A DNA stretch of 64,000 nt from CAVYUC01 sp963771595 (lineage in GTDB: Bacteria > Bacteroidota > Bacteroidia > Bacteroidales > Prolixibacteraceae), in contig CAVYUC010000033.1 in the NCBI GenBank assembly GCA_963771595.1, positions 1 to 64,000 of the forward strand, read 5' to 3'. This document shows, in pieces, positions 27,817-36,152 of this stretch. The position numbers and the translations under genes were made by a program. Within the stretch, counting starts at the first letter, position 1, and every line of letters begins with the position of its first letter. The notes under the pieces were generated by a model, which was given only the letters and a program-made list of their open reading frames with translations, had not been told where the DNA came from and made no database searches.

Positions 27817-29581
27817 CGATAATTTGTTTACGGTACTTTGTAAAAACCCGGGCCCTCGAAATAAAGCCCACATATTTGCCGTCTGCATCAATTACTGCAA
27901 GATTATATCTTCCCGAAGTTTCGAATTTATTTGCAACAATTTCCATGCTGTCATTCGGGCTTATACTGTATTCAGGCATGTACATCAAGTCCTTTATTTT
28001 CACAGAATCATATAAATCCTGATGGAAAATAAGACTCCTGACATCATCCATTTTCAACATTCCTACCATTTTACCATCATTATCAACAACGGGAAATAAA
28101 TTCCTATGGTTTCTCGAAATCGAATTTGTCAGATCACGCAAAGTTGCATCTTCGTGCAGCACCTCAAAATCAGTTTCAATAAGTTTACGAACTTCGAGCA
28201 TTTGCAACACATTGGCATCTTTGTCGTGTGTAAGTAATTCATGCCGTTGCGCCAGCTGGATATGGTAAACGGAATTGGACGTAAAAGTGCGGACAATAAT
28301 ATATGCAACCGTTGACGTTATCATCAGCGGGACAAATAATTTATAGCCTCCCGAAATATCGGCAATTAAAAATATACCGGTCAGCGGCGCATGCAAAACC
28401 CCTGCAATAAGTCCGGCCATTCCTATTAAAGCGAAGTTGTGCGTACTGATTTGACGGATGCCAACGAGGTTAATCACTTTTGCAAAAAGCATCCCGGTAT
28501 TTACGCCCATAAAAAGTGTCGGGGCAAAAATTCCGCCAACACCGCCACTTCCAAAAGTGAGGGATGTAGCCACTATTTTCAGCAGAATAACAGCAGCAAT
28601 CAATCCGAAAACGGCCCACATTTCGTTTCGTAATTCAAAAAACAGGCTGTTGTTAAAAAGGTACTCCATGTCTCCCGCCAAACATGCATTAATAGCTTCG
28701 TAACCTTCGCCGTATAACGAGGGAAAAAGAAAAATGAGAACGCCCAGCGTAATACCACCTGCCAGCAGTCGTGTCAGTTTGTTTTTCAGTTTATCAAACA
28801 CATCGCCAAAAAACATGTATATTTTGGTGAAATAAACCGAAACAAAACCGGCCAGAACACCGAGTAAAATGTAATATGGTAAATCGTTGAGAACGAAAGC
28901 CTGTTTAATTTCGAAAGGATACAAAACATCCTGACCCAGAAAAAAGTACGAAGTAACAACTGCAGTAGCCGAAGCCAGCAATAACGGCACCAGCGAAATA
29001 ACGGTCAGGTCAATCATAATAACTTCAACGGCAAAAACAATGGCAGCAATGGGGGCTTTAAAAATTGCAGCCATTGCACCGGCACAGGCGCACGCCAAAA
29101 TTAAAATGGTGTTTTTGTAATTTAACCTGAAATATTTTGCAAGCCACGAACCCCAGGCAGTTCCGGTTGCCACTGTCGGTCCTTCCAAACCAACCGATCC
29201 GCCAAAACCTACAGTTAAAGAACTGGCAATTACCGAAGAATACATGTTGTGGTTGCTGATGCGCCCTTTCCGCTTCGAAATGCTGTACAAAACATTTGGA
29301 ATCCCGTGTTTTACCTCCCGGCGAATTACATATTTTACAACCAGCACTGTTAGTATAATTCCGATTAGCGGAAGTGCAAAATAAATGTAATTGTGATTTC
29401 CTTCAGAAACAAGAGTATTAACTCCACGCTGAGTAAGACGAACCATATTCTTCAGAACAACGGCAGCCATTCCCGACAACAGGCCTACCAAAATACTAAG
29501 TGCTGTAATAAATCCTCTCTCACTCAGATGTTTAAGCCGCCACCGGTGAAACCGTGATATAATATGCATTCTCCTGCTCAT
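27800..29581 (-). CDS. CLC-type chloride channel/transporter with CBS pair (paralogue B)
   Basis: The 593-aa protein has the same architecture as its downstream neighbour: CLC core, then two CBS domains (LFPVVDNDGKMVGMLKMDDV and YNLAVIDADGKYVGFISRAR). The gating Glu133 is in the classical GSVGLEGPTVATG. Val187 follows Glu186 (FAVEVIMI) where exchangers have the proton glutamate. GGYKLFVPL gives the central Tyr. ATG at 29581 is preferred to a TTG 21 nt upstream. The stop codon lies inside the next gene's first codons, so the pair is translationally coupled and probably arose by tandem duplication followed by divergence. Confidence 0.87.
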   Translation of the reverse strand: MSRRMHIISRFHRWRLKHLSERGFITALSILVGLLSGMAAVVLKNMVRLTQRGVNTLVSEGNHNYIYFALPLIGIILTVLVVKYVIRREVKHGIPNVLYSISKRKGRISNHNMYSSVIASSLTVGFGGSVGLEGPTVATGTAWGSWLAKYFRLNYKNTILILACACAGAMAAIFKAPIAAIVFAVEVIMIDLTVISLVPLLLASATAVVTSYFFLGQDVLYPFEIKQAFVLNDLPYYILLGVLAGFVSVYFTKIYMFFGDVFDKLKNKLTRLLAGGITLGVLIFLFPSLYGEGYEAINACLAGDMEYLFNNSLFFELRNEMWAVFGLIAAVILLKIVATSLTFGSGGVGGIFAPTLFMGVNTGMLFAKVINLVGIRQISTHNFALIGMAGLIAGVLHAPLTGIFLIADISGGYKLFVPLMITSTVAYIIVRTFTSNSVYHIQLAQRHELLTHDKDANVLQMLEVRKLIETDFEVLHEDATLRDLTNSISRNHRNLFPVVDNDGKMVGMLKMDDVRSLIFHQDLYDSVKIKDLMYMPEYSISPNDSMEIVANKFETSGRYNLAVIDADGKYVGFISRARVFTKYRKQIIDVSHF

Positions 29582-29740
29582 TTCAACTCGCAAAAGTAAC
29601 AAAACATAAGGTTATCAAGCAAATCTCATTCAACTTAACACACAAATTTATTGTTATACTTTTGAAAGCAGAACAGTAAGGAATAAACATGCACGTTGAA
29701 TGGGTTTTACGACTAAAAAATCTTCTCTTATACAACTAAA

Positions 29741-30613
29741 ATGAAAATTAAAATAACAGGATCGAGTGGTTATCTGGGAACTGCAATTTCAGACGCATTG
29801 AAAAAAAATGGTCATGAAACAGAAGGAATCCCGCATGATTTAATGTATGGAAAGCAGGCTGAACTTAAAGAAAAAGTTGCGGGAGCCGACATCATCATTA
29901 ATATGACCGGAGTATCTATTTTTATGCGCTGGACCGACGATAATAAAAAAAAGATATACGATAGCAGGGTTGTTACGACACAAAATCTTGTTAAGGCGAT
30001 AAATGATCTGGACGATAAATTGCGTCCTAAAAAATTTATATCCGTTTCGGCAACTGGGATTTACCAAACCGGAAAAATACACTCCGAAGAAAGCATGGAT
30101 TACGATTCCGGGTTTTTAGCAAAAGTTATAAAGGATTGGGAAGTTGCATCGAAAGGTTTAACCAAAAGTGTGTTAAGAATAATTTTCAGAATTGCGCCGG
30201 TGCTTGGTGCCGAGTCGGAGGCCATAAAAAATCTCTGGCTGCCTTTTAAATTGGGAGTGGGTGGAAAAATCGGCAGCGGCACTCAGCCATTTCCGTTTGT
30301 ACATGTAAAAGATGTGGCAGGAGCATTTGTTTGGGCCGCAGAAAAATATAATCAACATGCTGTTTTTAACCTGGTGGCGCCCGAAAATATTTCGAATAAA
30401 ACATTTACAAAAACCTTTGCCGATAAAATAAACCGCCCGGCAATTGTACCCATTCCCGGAGTTGGATTAAAAATATTATACGGGAAAGTGGCCGAAACAT
30501 TAGTTGAAAGTGCCCAGATTGAACCCGTTGCACTACAAAAAGCCGGTTATCAGTTTAAATATCCTACCATTGATGAAACGCTGACAGAAATTGTACAGCA
30601 AAAAGGAAAATGA
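29741..30613 (+). CDS. TIGR01777 family NAD-dependent epimerase/oxidoreductase
   Basis: The 290-aa extended-SDR protein begins with ITGSSGYLGTAISDAL (nucleotide-binding TGxxGxxG variant), has IINMTGVSIFMRWTDDNKKK and ISVSATGIYQ (YxxxK region replaced, as in this family). It ends with a PFPFVHVKDVAGAFVWAAE block. The family, related to SulA/YfcH, is widespread and its reaction is not known. A -7 element TACTTTTG lies at 29657-29664, and a strong bidirectional terminator follows the gene. Confidence 0.85.
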   Translation: MKIKITGSSGYLGTAISDALKKNGHETEGIPHDLMYGKQAELKEKVAGADIIINMTGVSIFMRWTDDNKKKIYDSRVVTTQNLVKAINDLDDKLRPKKFISVSATGIYQTGKIHSEESMDYDSGFLAKVIKDWEVASKGLTKSVLRIIFRIAPVLGAESEAIKNLWLPFKLGVGGKIGSGTQPFPFVHVKDVAGAFVWAAEKYNQHAVFNLVAPENISNKTFTKTFADKINRPAIVPIPGVGLKILYGKVAETLVESAQIEPVALQKAGYQFKYPTIDETLTEIVQQKGK

Positions 30614-30624
30614 GTGAATTAAAA

Positions 30625-30656
30625 AAAACCTTTCTGCCAAAAGACAGAAAGGTTTT
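30625..30656. terminator. Bidirectional terminator
   Basis: A 12-bp perfect stem (AAAACCTTTCTG with CAGAAAGGTTTT) closes an 8-nt loop. A-runs and T-runs flank it on both sides. It serves the epimerase gene on the plus strand and pckA on the minus strand. Confidence 0.85.
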
Positions 30657-30679
30657 CATTTTATCCTGGTAAACTAATT

Positions 30680-32287
30680 TTAATTTATTTGCGGACCGGC
30701 AGAAACTAATGCTTTGCCTTCTTCATTATCCGTATATTTTTCGAAATTTTTGATGAAGCGGCCTGCCAAATCTTTTGCTTTTTCTTCCCATTGTTTTACA
30801 TCAGCGTAAGTATCCCGCGGATCCAAAATTGCGGAATCAACTCCTGGAAGAGCAGTTGGCACTTCAAAATTGAAAATTGGAATTTTCTTGGTATCTGCTT
30901 TTTCAATTGAGCCATCTAAAATGGCGTCAATAATTCCGCGGGTATCTTTAATGGAAATCCGTTTCCCGGTTCCATTCCACCCTGTATTTACTAGATACGC
31001 TTCGGCGCCGTGTTCTTCCATTTTTTTCACCAGCTCTTTTCCGTATTTTGTTGGATGCAACGACAGAAAAGCTGCGCCAAAACAGGCAGAAAAGGTTGGT
31101 TGCGGCGTGGTTACGCCACGTTCAGTTCCGGCTAATTTTGCTGTAAAACCCGACAGAAAATGATATTTTGTTTGCTCTTTTGTTAATTTGGAAACAGGAG
31201 GCATTACACCAAAAGCATCGGCAGTCAGGAAAATTACTTTGCTGGCGTGGCCTGCTTTCGATTTTGGCCGCACAATATTGTCGATATGGTAAATAGGGTA
31301 AGAAACTCTGGTGTTTTGGGTAACTGAACCATCGCTGAAATCCACTTTTCCATTTTCATCAACCGTAACATTCTCCAGCAGAGCATCCCGTTTTATGGCG
31401 TTGTAAATATCCGGTTCAGCTTCGGGATCCAGGTTAATGGTTTTGGCATAACAACCGCCCTCGAAATTAAAAACGCCATCGTCGTCCCAACCGTGTTCGT
31501 CATCACCAATTAATTCGCGTTTCGGATCAGTTGAAAGTGTTGTTTTTCCGGTTCCCGAAAGGCCGAAGAAAATTGCCACATCACCCTCTTTTCCTTTATT
31601 TGCAGAACAGTGCATCGAAGCCATTCCATTCAGCGGCAGGTAATAGTTCATCATGGCAAACATTCCTTTTTTCATTTCGCCACCGTACCAGGAACCGCCA
31701 ATAACCTGCATTTTTTCTGTTAAATTAAAAACAGTAAATACTTCGGAATTTAATCCCTGTTCTTTCCAGTTGGGATTGGTAGTTTTTGAACCGTTCATTA
31801 CTACAAAATCAGGTTCGCCAAAATTTTCAAGTTCTTCATCGGTTGGGCGCAAAAACATATTTTTTACAAAATGTGCCTGCCATGCCACTTCCATAATAAA
31901 CCGTACTTTCAGCCGCGAGTTTTCGTTGGCGCCTAAAAACGCATCCATAACAAACAACCGTTTTCCGGAAAGCTGATCGGCAACAAGTTTTTTCAAATCT
32001 GCCCAAACCTCTGGTGTTGTTGGTTTATTATCATTTGGCGATTCGGGTGTTGTCCACCAGATTGTATCTTTACTCGTTTCATCTTTTACAATAAACTTAT
32101 CTTTTGGTGAACGGCCTGTAAAAACACCGGTCATAACATTTACTGCATTCAGTTCAGTTAGCTGACCTTTTTCGAAACCTTCAAGACCGGGTTTCATTTC
32201 TTCTTTAAAAAGTTGTTCGTAAGAAGGGTTGTAAATAATTTCCTGCACGTTACTAATTTCGTACTTCGACAAATCCAAATTTTTCAT
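30680..32287 (-). CDS. pckA: Phosphoenolpyruvate carboxykinase (ATP)
   Basis: The 535-aa protein is full length. Seen in order: TGRSPKDKFIV near residues 55-65; MHCSANKGKEGDVAIFFGLSGTGKTTLS with the kinase P-loop (about 230-257); LIGDDEHGWDDDGVFNFEGGC with the Mn-binding Asp; and a TRVSYPIYHIDNIV block containing the substrate Arg. It interconverts oxaloacetate and PEP in the cytoplasm. In anaerobic Bacteroidota it often runs toward oxaloacetate for succinate formation; the direction here is inferred. It is monocistronic. Confidence 0.95.
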   Translation of the reverse strand: MKNLDLSKYEISNVQEIIYNPSYEQLFKEEMKPGLEGFEKGQLTELNAVNVMTGVFTGRSPKDKFIVKDETSKDTIWWTTPESPNDNKPTTPEVWADLKKLVADQLSGKRLFVMDAFLGANENSRLKVRFIMEVAWQAHFVKNMFLRPTDEELENFGEPDFVVMNGSKTTNPNWKEQGLNSEVFTVFNLTEKMQVIGGSWYGGEMKKGMFAMMNYYLPLNGMASMHCSANKGKEGDVAIFFGLSGTGKTTLSTDPKRELIGDDEHGWDDDGVFNFEGGCYAKTINLDPEAEPDIYNAIKRDALLENVTVDENGKVDFSDGSVTQNTRVSYPIYHIDNIVRPKSKAGHASKVIFLTADAFGVMPPVSKLTKEQTKYHFLSGFTAKLAGTERGVTTPQPTFSACFGAAFLSLHPTKYGKELVKKMEEHGAEAYLVNTGWNGTGKRISIKDTRGIIDAILDGSIEKADTKKIPIFNFEVPTALPGVDSAILDPRDTYADVKQWEEKAKDLAGRFIKNFEKYTDNEEGKALVSAGPQIN

Positions 32288-32472
32288 AACTACCTAATAA
32301 TTAACTTAATAATTCACTTCATTTTGTGCAAACCGGTAAACAAAAGTAATTTATTTTTCGAACCTCGGGGAGTAAACAATTCCAATCGTCCTGATTTCTG
32401 TGTTGATTAAACAATATCTTAACAATTTGCAGAAAGGTTATGTTTAGTTTTTCCGGCGGGAGTACATTTCAA

Positions 32473-32506
32473 AAAAATGTCCCGAAAAATTTTCCGGGAC
32501 ATTTTT
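32473..32506. terminator. Bidirectional terminator downstream of xerD
   Basis: A 12-bp stem (AAAAATGTCCCG with CGGGACATTTTT) with a 10-nt loop. The A-run on its left is a T-run for the minus-strand xerD gene, which ends 19 nt away. Confidence 0.8.
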
Positions 32507-32524
32507 AAATCCTTTCTCAAACCA

Positions 32525-33424
32525 TTATGAACGTGGATGAAACTGGTGAATTGTATTTTTCAGGTAATCCCTGTCCAAATGTGTATAAATTTCGGTAGTT
32601 AAAATCGACTCGTGCCCGAGCATTTCCTGCACAGCGCGTAAATCGGCACCCCCGTTAATTAAATGTGTGGCAAAAGAATGCCTGAAAGTATGCGGACTGA
32701 TTTTTTTATCGATTCCCACTTTTTCGCTGAGGTTTTTTATGATGGTAAAAACCATCACCCGGCTTAGTTTTTTACCGCGCCTGTTCAGGAAAAGAATGTT
32801 TTCGCTGTCTTTGTGAATCCGCAGAGATTTACGGTAGCCGTTTAAATATTTGTTAATCTCGTCAACAGCACGGTTGCTTACCGGAACCAGCCTTTCCTTT
32901 TCTGCTTTACCTTTAATTTTAACGTATCCCTGGTCGAAAAACAGGTTAGTAAGTTTCAGGTTCACCAGCTCCGAAACCCGCAGCCCGCAACTGTATAATG
33001 TTTCAAGCATTGCTTTATTCCGCTGCCCTTCAGGCTTATCCAAATCCACAGCTTCAATCAGCGAATCTATTTCTTCCATCGATAAAATATCTGGTAACTT
33101 GCGGCCAATTCTTGGAGATTCAAGTAAGGCCGTAGGGTCGCTGGTAATTTTACCTTCAATTAGCAAATATTTATAAAAAGATTTAATGCCTGAAATGGTG
33201 CGTGCCTGAGTTCTCGGACTTACTCCCCTCTCGTTTAACCATTCCAGAAAATCTTTCAAATGCTGCAGTTTGACCTTTTCGGGAGCAACTTTTTTATCAT
33301 TGCGTTCCAAAAAATCAACCAGTTTATTTACATCATTTATATATGCTGCTATCGAATTTTGCGACAGTGATTTCTCCAGTTTGAGATAATTTTCGTATCC
33401 CTTTTTGCTATCCTCCCATTTCAT
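32525..33424 (-). CDS. xerD: Tyrosine recombinase XerD
   Basis: The 299-aa protein has an N-terminal SAM-like DNA-binding domain (about 1-90) and the catalytic domain with the full set of residues: Arg149 (SCGLRVSEL), Lys173, His245 and Arg248 (HTFRHSFATHL), His271 (LGHESILTTEIY) and Tyr280. It resolves chromosome dimers at dif with a partner XerC. Length and lack of neighbours of phage or integron type support the housekeeping role. No dif site was recognised in the window. The helix SPRTQARTISGIKSFYKYL is typical of XerD. Confidence 0.9.
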   Translation of the reverse strand: MKWEDSKKGYENYLKLEKSLSQNSIAAYINDVNKLVDFLERNDKKVAPEKVKLQHLKDFLEWLNERGVSPRTQARTISGIKSFYKYLLIEGKITSDPTALLESPRIGRKLPDILSMEEIDSLIEAVDLDKPEGQRNKAMLETLYSCGLRVSELVNLKLTNLFFDQGYVKIKGKAEKERLVPVSNRAVDEINKYLNGYRKSLRIHKDSENILFLNRRGKKLSRVMVFTIIKNLSEKVGIDKKISPHTFRHSFATHLINGGADLRAVQEMLGHESILTTEIYTHLDRDYLKNTIHQFHPRS

Positions 33425-33569
33425 TTCTTAAATAATTTTATTTTGTTAATCCACAGTTTTAAACAATTATAATTCCGATATTAGTTGCTTACAATAATCG
33501 AAATGATGATTAAAATTACGCAGAATCTGCGATTAAAGTTACTATAAAATATATTAAAATCGAAATATT

Positions 33570-33992
33570 ATGAATTTATTGATTATCAACGGCCCCAATT
33601 TAAACTTATTGGGTGTCAGAGAGAAAAATATATATGGATCCGAAGGATTTGAACCTTTTTTAGAACGGTTGAAAAACAAATTTCCGGCAATAAATTTTGT
33701 TTATTATCAATCGAACATCGAAGGCGAAATTGTAAACAAAATTCACGAATATGGTTTTAATTTCGATGGAATTATAATTAATGCAGGCGCATACACGCAC
33801 ACATCAATTGCAATTCGCGATGCAATTTCAGGAGTAACAACACCTGCAGTTGAGGTTCATATTTCCAATACCCTGTCGCGCGAAGATTTCAGGCATAAGT
33901 CGGTAATCGGTCCTGTTTGCAGAGGTTGTATAATGGGGTTTGGCTTTAATTCATATGAACTGGCTATTCATAGTTTTGCAACCGATAGCTAA
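33570..33992 (+). CDS. aroQ: 3-Dehydroquinate dehydratase, type II
   Basis: The 140-aa enzyme shows the type II order of motifs: NGPNLNLLGVREKNIYGS with the catalytic Tyr, YYQSNIEGEIVNKIHEY, INAGAYTHTSIAIRDAI, and VEVHISNTLSREDFRHKS with the catalytic His. It dehydrates 3-dehydroquinate in the shikimate pathway as a dodecamer. It sits 68 nt before pyk and diverges from xerD. A 13-bp dyad (CGCAGAATCTGCG) lies at 33519-33531 in the shared upstream region and could be an operator. Confidence 0.95.
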   Translation: MNLLIINGPNLNLLGVREKNIYGSEGFEPFLERLKNKFPAINFVYYQSNIEGEIVNKIHEYGFNFDGIIINAGAYTHTSIAIRDAISGVTTPAVEVHISNTLSREDFRHKSVIGPVCRGCIMGFGFNSYELAIHSFATDS

Positions 33993-34060
33993 AAAAATTG
34001 TTGATCTGGATAGAAGTGGAACAAGTCCATTTAATTTTTTAAACACACCAGCAGAAAAAC

Positions 34061-35509
34061 ATGAAACAAACAAAAATAGTAGCTACTTTATCCGACAAAA
34101 GATGTGACAAATCATTTCTTCAGGCCTTGATTAATGCAGGAATGAATGTGGCCCGCCTAAACACTGCTCACATCAATACGGAAAGTGCAAAAAAAATGAT
34201 CGACGAAATCAGGGCAGCTTCAGATAAAATTGCCATAATGATTGATACAAAAGGGCCCGAAATAAGAACATGCAACCTTTTGAACGATTTAAAAGTTGAA
34301 GAAGGCCAGAACATCCGGTTTTCGTACAAAAATGACAAAATAAATGCTCCGGACGTTTGTGTTAACCATCCTAAATTTGTGTCGGATTTAAACCCCGGCG
34401 ACAGAATTCTTATTGATGACGGTGCAATTGCAGCAACTGTTACCGAAGAATACCCGGAATATCTGGTTTGCCGCATTGAAAACAGCGGGTTCATTAAAAA
34501 TAATAAGAGTGTGAATGTTCCTGGTGTTACTACAAATTTGCCCGCTCTTTCAGAAAAAGATAAACGATTTATCCGGTTCGCGGCGGATAATGATGTTGAT
34601 TTCATTGCTCATTCATTTGTAAGAAATAAAGAAGATATTCTGGAGGTTCAAAAGCAACTCGACAAATATAACAGCGCCATAAAAATTATTGCCAAAATTG
34701 AAAACCTGGAAGGCGTGGAAAAAATTGATGAAATTTTGGAACATGCATATGGAATTATGGTTGCCCGCGGCGATTTGGGTATTGAACTTCCGGCGGAAAA
34801 AATCCCAGCTGTTCAGCGCAGCCTCATCCGCAAAGCCATATCAATGAAAAAGCCGGTAATTGTTGCCACACAAATGCTGCACAGCATGATAGAAAACCCG
34901 CGTCCAACACGCGCGGAAGTGAATGATGTGGCCAGCGCCGTATATTCAAGGGCCGACGCAGTTATGCTCAGCGGCGAAACTGCCATTGGCAGTTATCCTG
35001 TAGAATCGGTAAAAATGATGTCGCGGATTGTTGAAGAAACAGAACCTGACCGGGATAAAAACAGTGAAACAGTGCTGCCTCCGCTTCATAACGATATTCC
35101 GGCATACCTCGCACATTCTGCCATTCGCACGGCAAACGACCTGAACCCGCGGGCAATTGTTACTGCAACAACCACTGGAAAAACCGCCCGCTATCTTGCT
35201 GCATACCGCACTGATGTTCCGGTGTATGCAAAATGTCATTCAGAACGAGTTGTGCGCGAACTGGCACTTTCATTTGGCATCATTCCTTCTTACATTGAAA
35301 TTAAACCCAACCGGCTGGAAATTCAGAAATCGGCAATCGATTCCCTGATGAAGGACAACATTGTTAAACCTGAAGATTTGATTATTTACGTCGGAGGGCG
35401 TTTTGGCAAAAATTGCGGGGCATCCTACATGGAAATTTCCTCTGCCGAAAAACTCTATCAATCAACCATTCAACAGAAAATACTTTCGCAGGCTAACGAA
35501 AATCAATAA
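34061..35509 (+). CDS. pyk: Pyruvate kinase
   Basis: The 482-aa protein opens with TKIVATLSDKRCD and carries NVARLNTAHI, IMIDTKGPEIRT and IKIIAKIENLEGVEKIDEI with the catalytic Lys. It also has MVARGDLGIELPAEKIP and MLSGETAIGSYPVESVKMM, all standard for the family; the C-terminal domain follows from about 355. It makes pyruvate and ATP from PEP. Its 3' end overlaps the convergent lolA gene by 17 nt (35493-35509), so the two transcripts must overlap. Confidence 0.95.
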   Translation: MKQTKIVATLSDKRCDKSFLQALINAGMNVARLNTAHINTESAKKMIDEIRAASDKIAIMIDTKGPEIRTCNLLNDLKVEEGQNIRFSYKNDKINAPDVCVNHPKFVSDLNPGDRILIDDGAIAATVTEEYPEYLVCRIENSGFIKNNKSVNVPGVTTNLPALSEKDKRFIRFAADNDVDFIAHSFVRNKEDILEVQKQLDKYNSAIKIIAKIENLEGVEKIDEILEHAYGIMVARGDLGIELPAEKIPAVQRSLIRKAISMKKPVIVATQMLHSMIENPRPTRAEVNDVASAVYSRADAVMLSGETAIGSYPVESVKMMSRIVEETEPDRDKNSETVLPPLHNDIPAYLAHSAIRTANDLNPRAIVTATTTGKTARYLAAYRTDVPVYAKCHSERVVRELALSFGIIPSYIEIKPNRLEIQKSAIDSLMKDNIVKPEDLIIYVGGRFGKNCGASYMEISSAEKLYQSTIQQKILSQANENQ

Positions 35510-36143
35510 CTTCCAGATCTTTGTGTTTGCCGGCATCAAAAACAAAGTCGGAATCAGCCAAATCAACATTTGTTTTCATGTCGTTTATTACAAAACCATA
35601 CAGGTTTTCGTCGGTTCCGTAAAGCGTGGCCGAGCTAATCATCAAATCTGCTTTATCAATCAGAAGATTTATTTTCGAAACTTCAAGTTCATCTGATTCC
35701 GGTAAAAGTTCAATTTCGTAATAAACTTTTCCGTTCACACTTTTTTCACCAATATATTTCGATTTAAAACCCTGCTCATAAATACTGAACAACGCCGATG
35801 GATTCATCAGTTCACTGCCGTCGTTTTCCACAGATGAAATAGTTACCTGGTTTCCATCTTCCATATAATTCCATATTGATTTACCGTCGGAATATATTTT
35901 CATTCCCATCTCCGGCAGATTAACAACATATTTCTGGCCTTTTAATTTTATAGAACCCTTGTTTTTTTCATGAATATCCATTTCTTTGTTATCCATGGTA
36001 AATATAAAATCAGCTGAAATTGTTTTATACGAACGGGTTTTTTGGCTTACTTTTTCCAAAATCTCCTGTGCTTTCTGATCTTGTGCATTTACAGTGAAAA
36101 CAGCCAAAATCAACCCCAAACTCAACATCAAAAATCTTCTCAT
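35493..36143 (-). CDS. lolA: LolA-like outer-membrane lipoprotein carrier
   Basis: The 216-aa protein has a signal peptide (ending VNAQ, about residue 20). The LolA-type fold follows: VSQKTRSYKTISADFIFTM, then GSIKLKGQKYVVNLPEMGMK, DGKSIWNYME, and a terminal strand block. It would shuttle lipoproteins through the periplasm to the outer membrane. It lies 9 nt after ftsK on the same strand, an arrangement that fits an ftsK-lolA operon. The relation to LolA is by fold-level motifs and order, so the functional label is likely but not certain. Confidence 0.8.
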   Translation of the reverse strand: MRRFLMLSLGLILAVFTVNAQDQKAQEILEKVSQKTRSYKTISADFIFTMDNKEMDIHEKNKGSIKLKGQKYVVNLPEMGMKIYSDGKSIWNYMEDGNQVTISSVENDGSELMNPSALFSIYEQGFKSKYIGEKSVNGKVYYEIELLPESDELEVSKINLLIDKADLMISSATLYGTDENLYGFVINDMKTNVDLADSDFVFDAGKHKDLEVIDFR

Positions 36144-36152
36144 TGTTATTTT

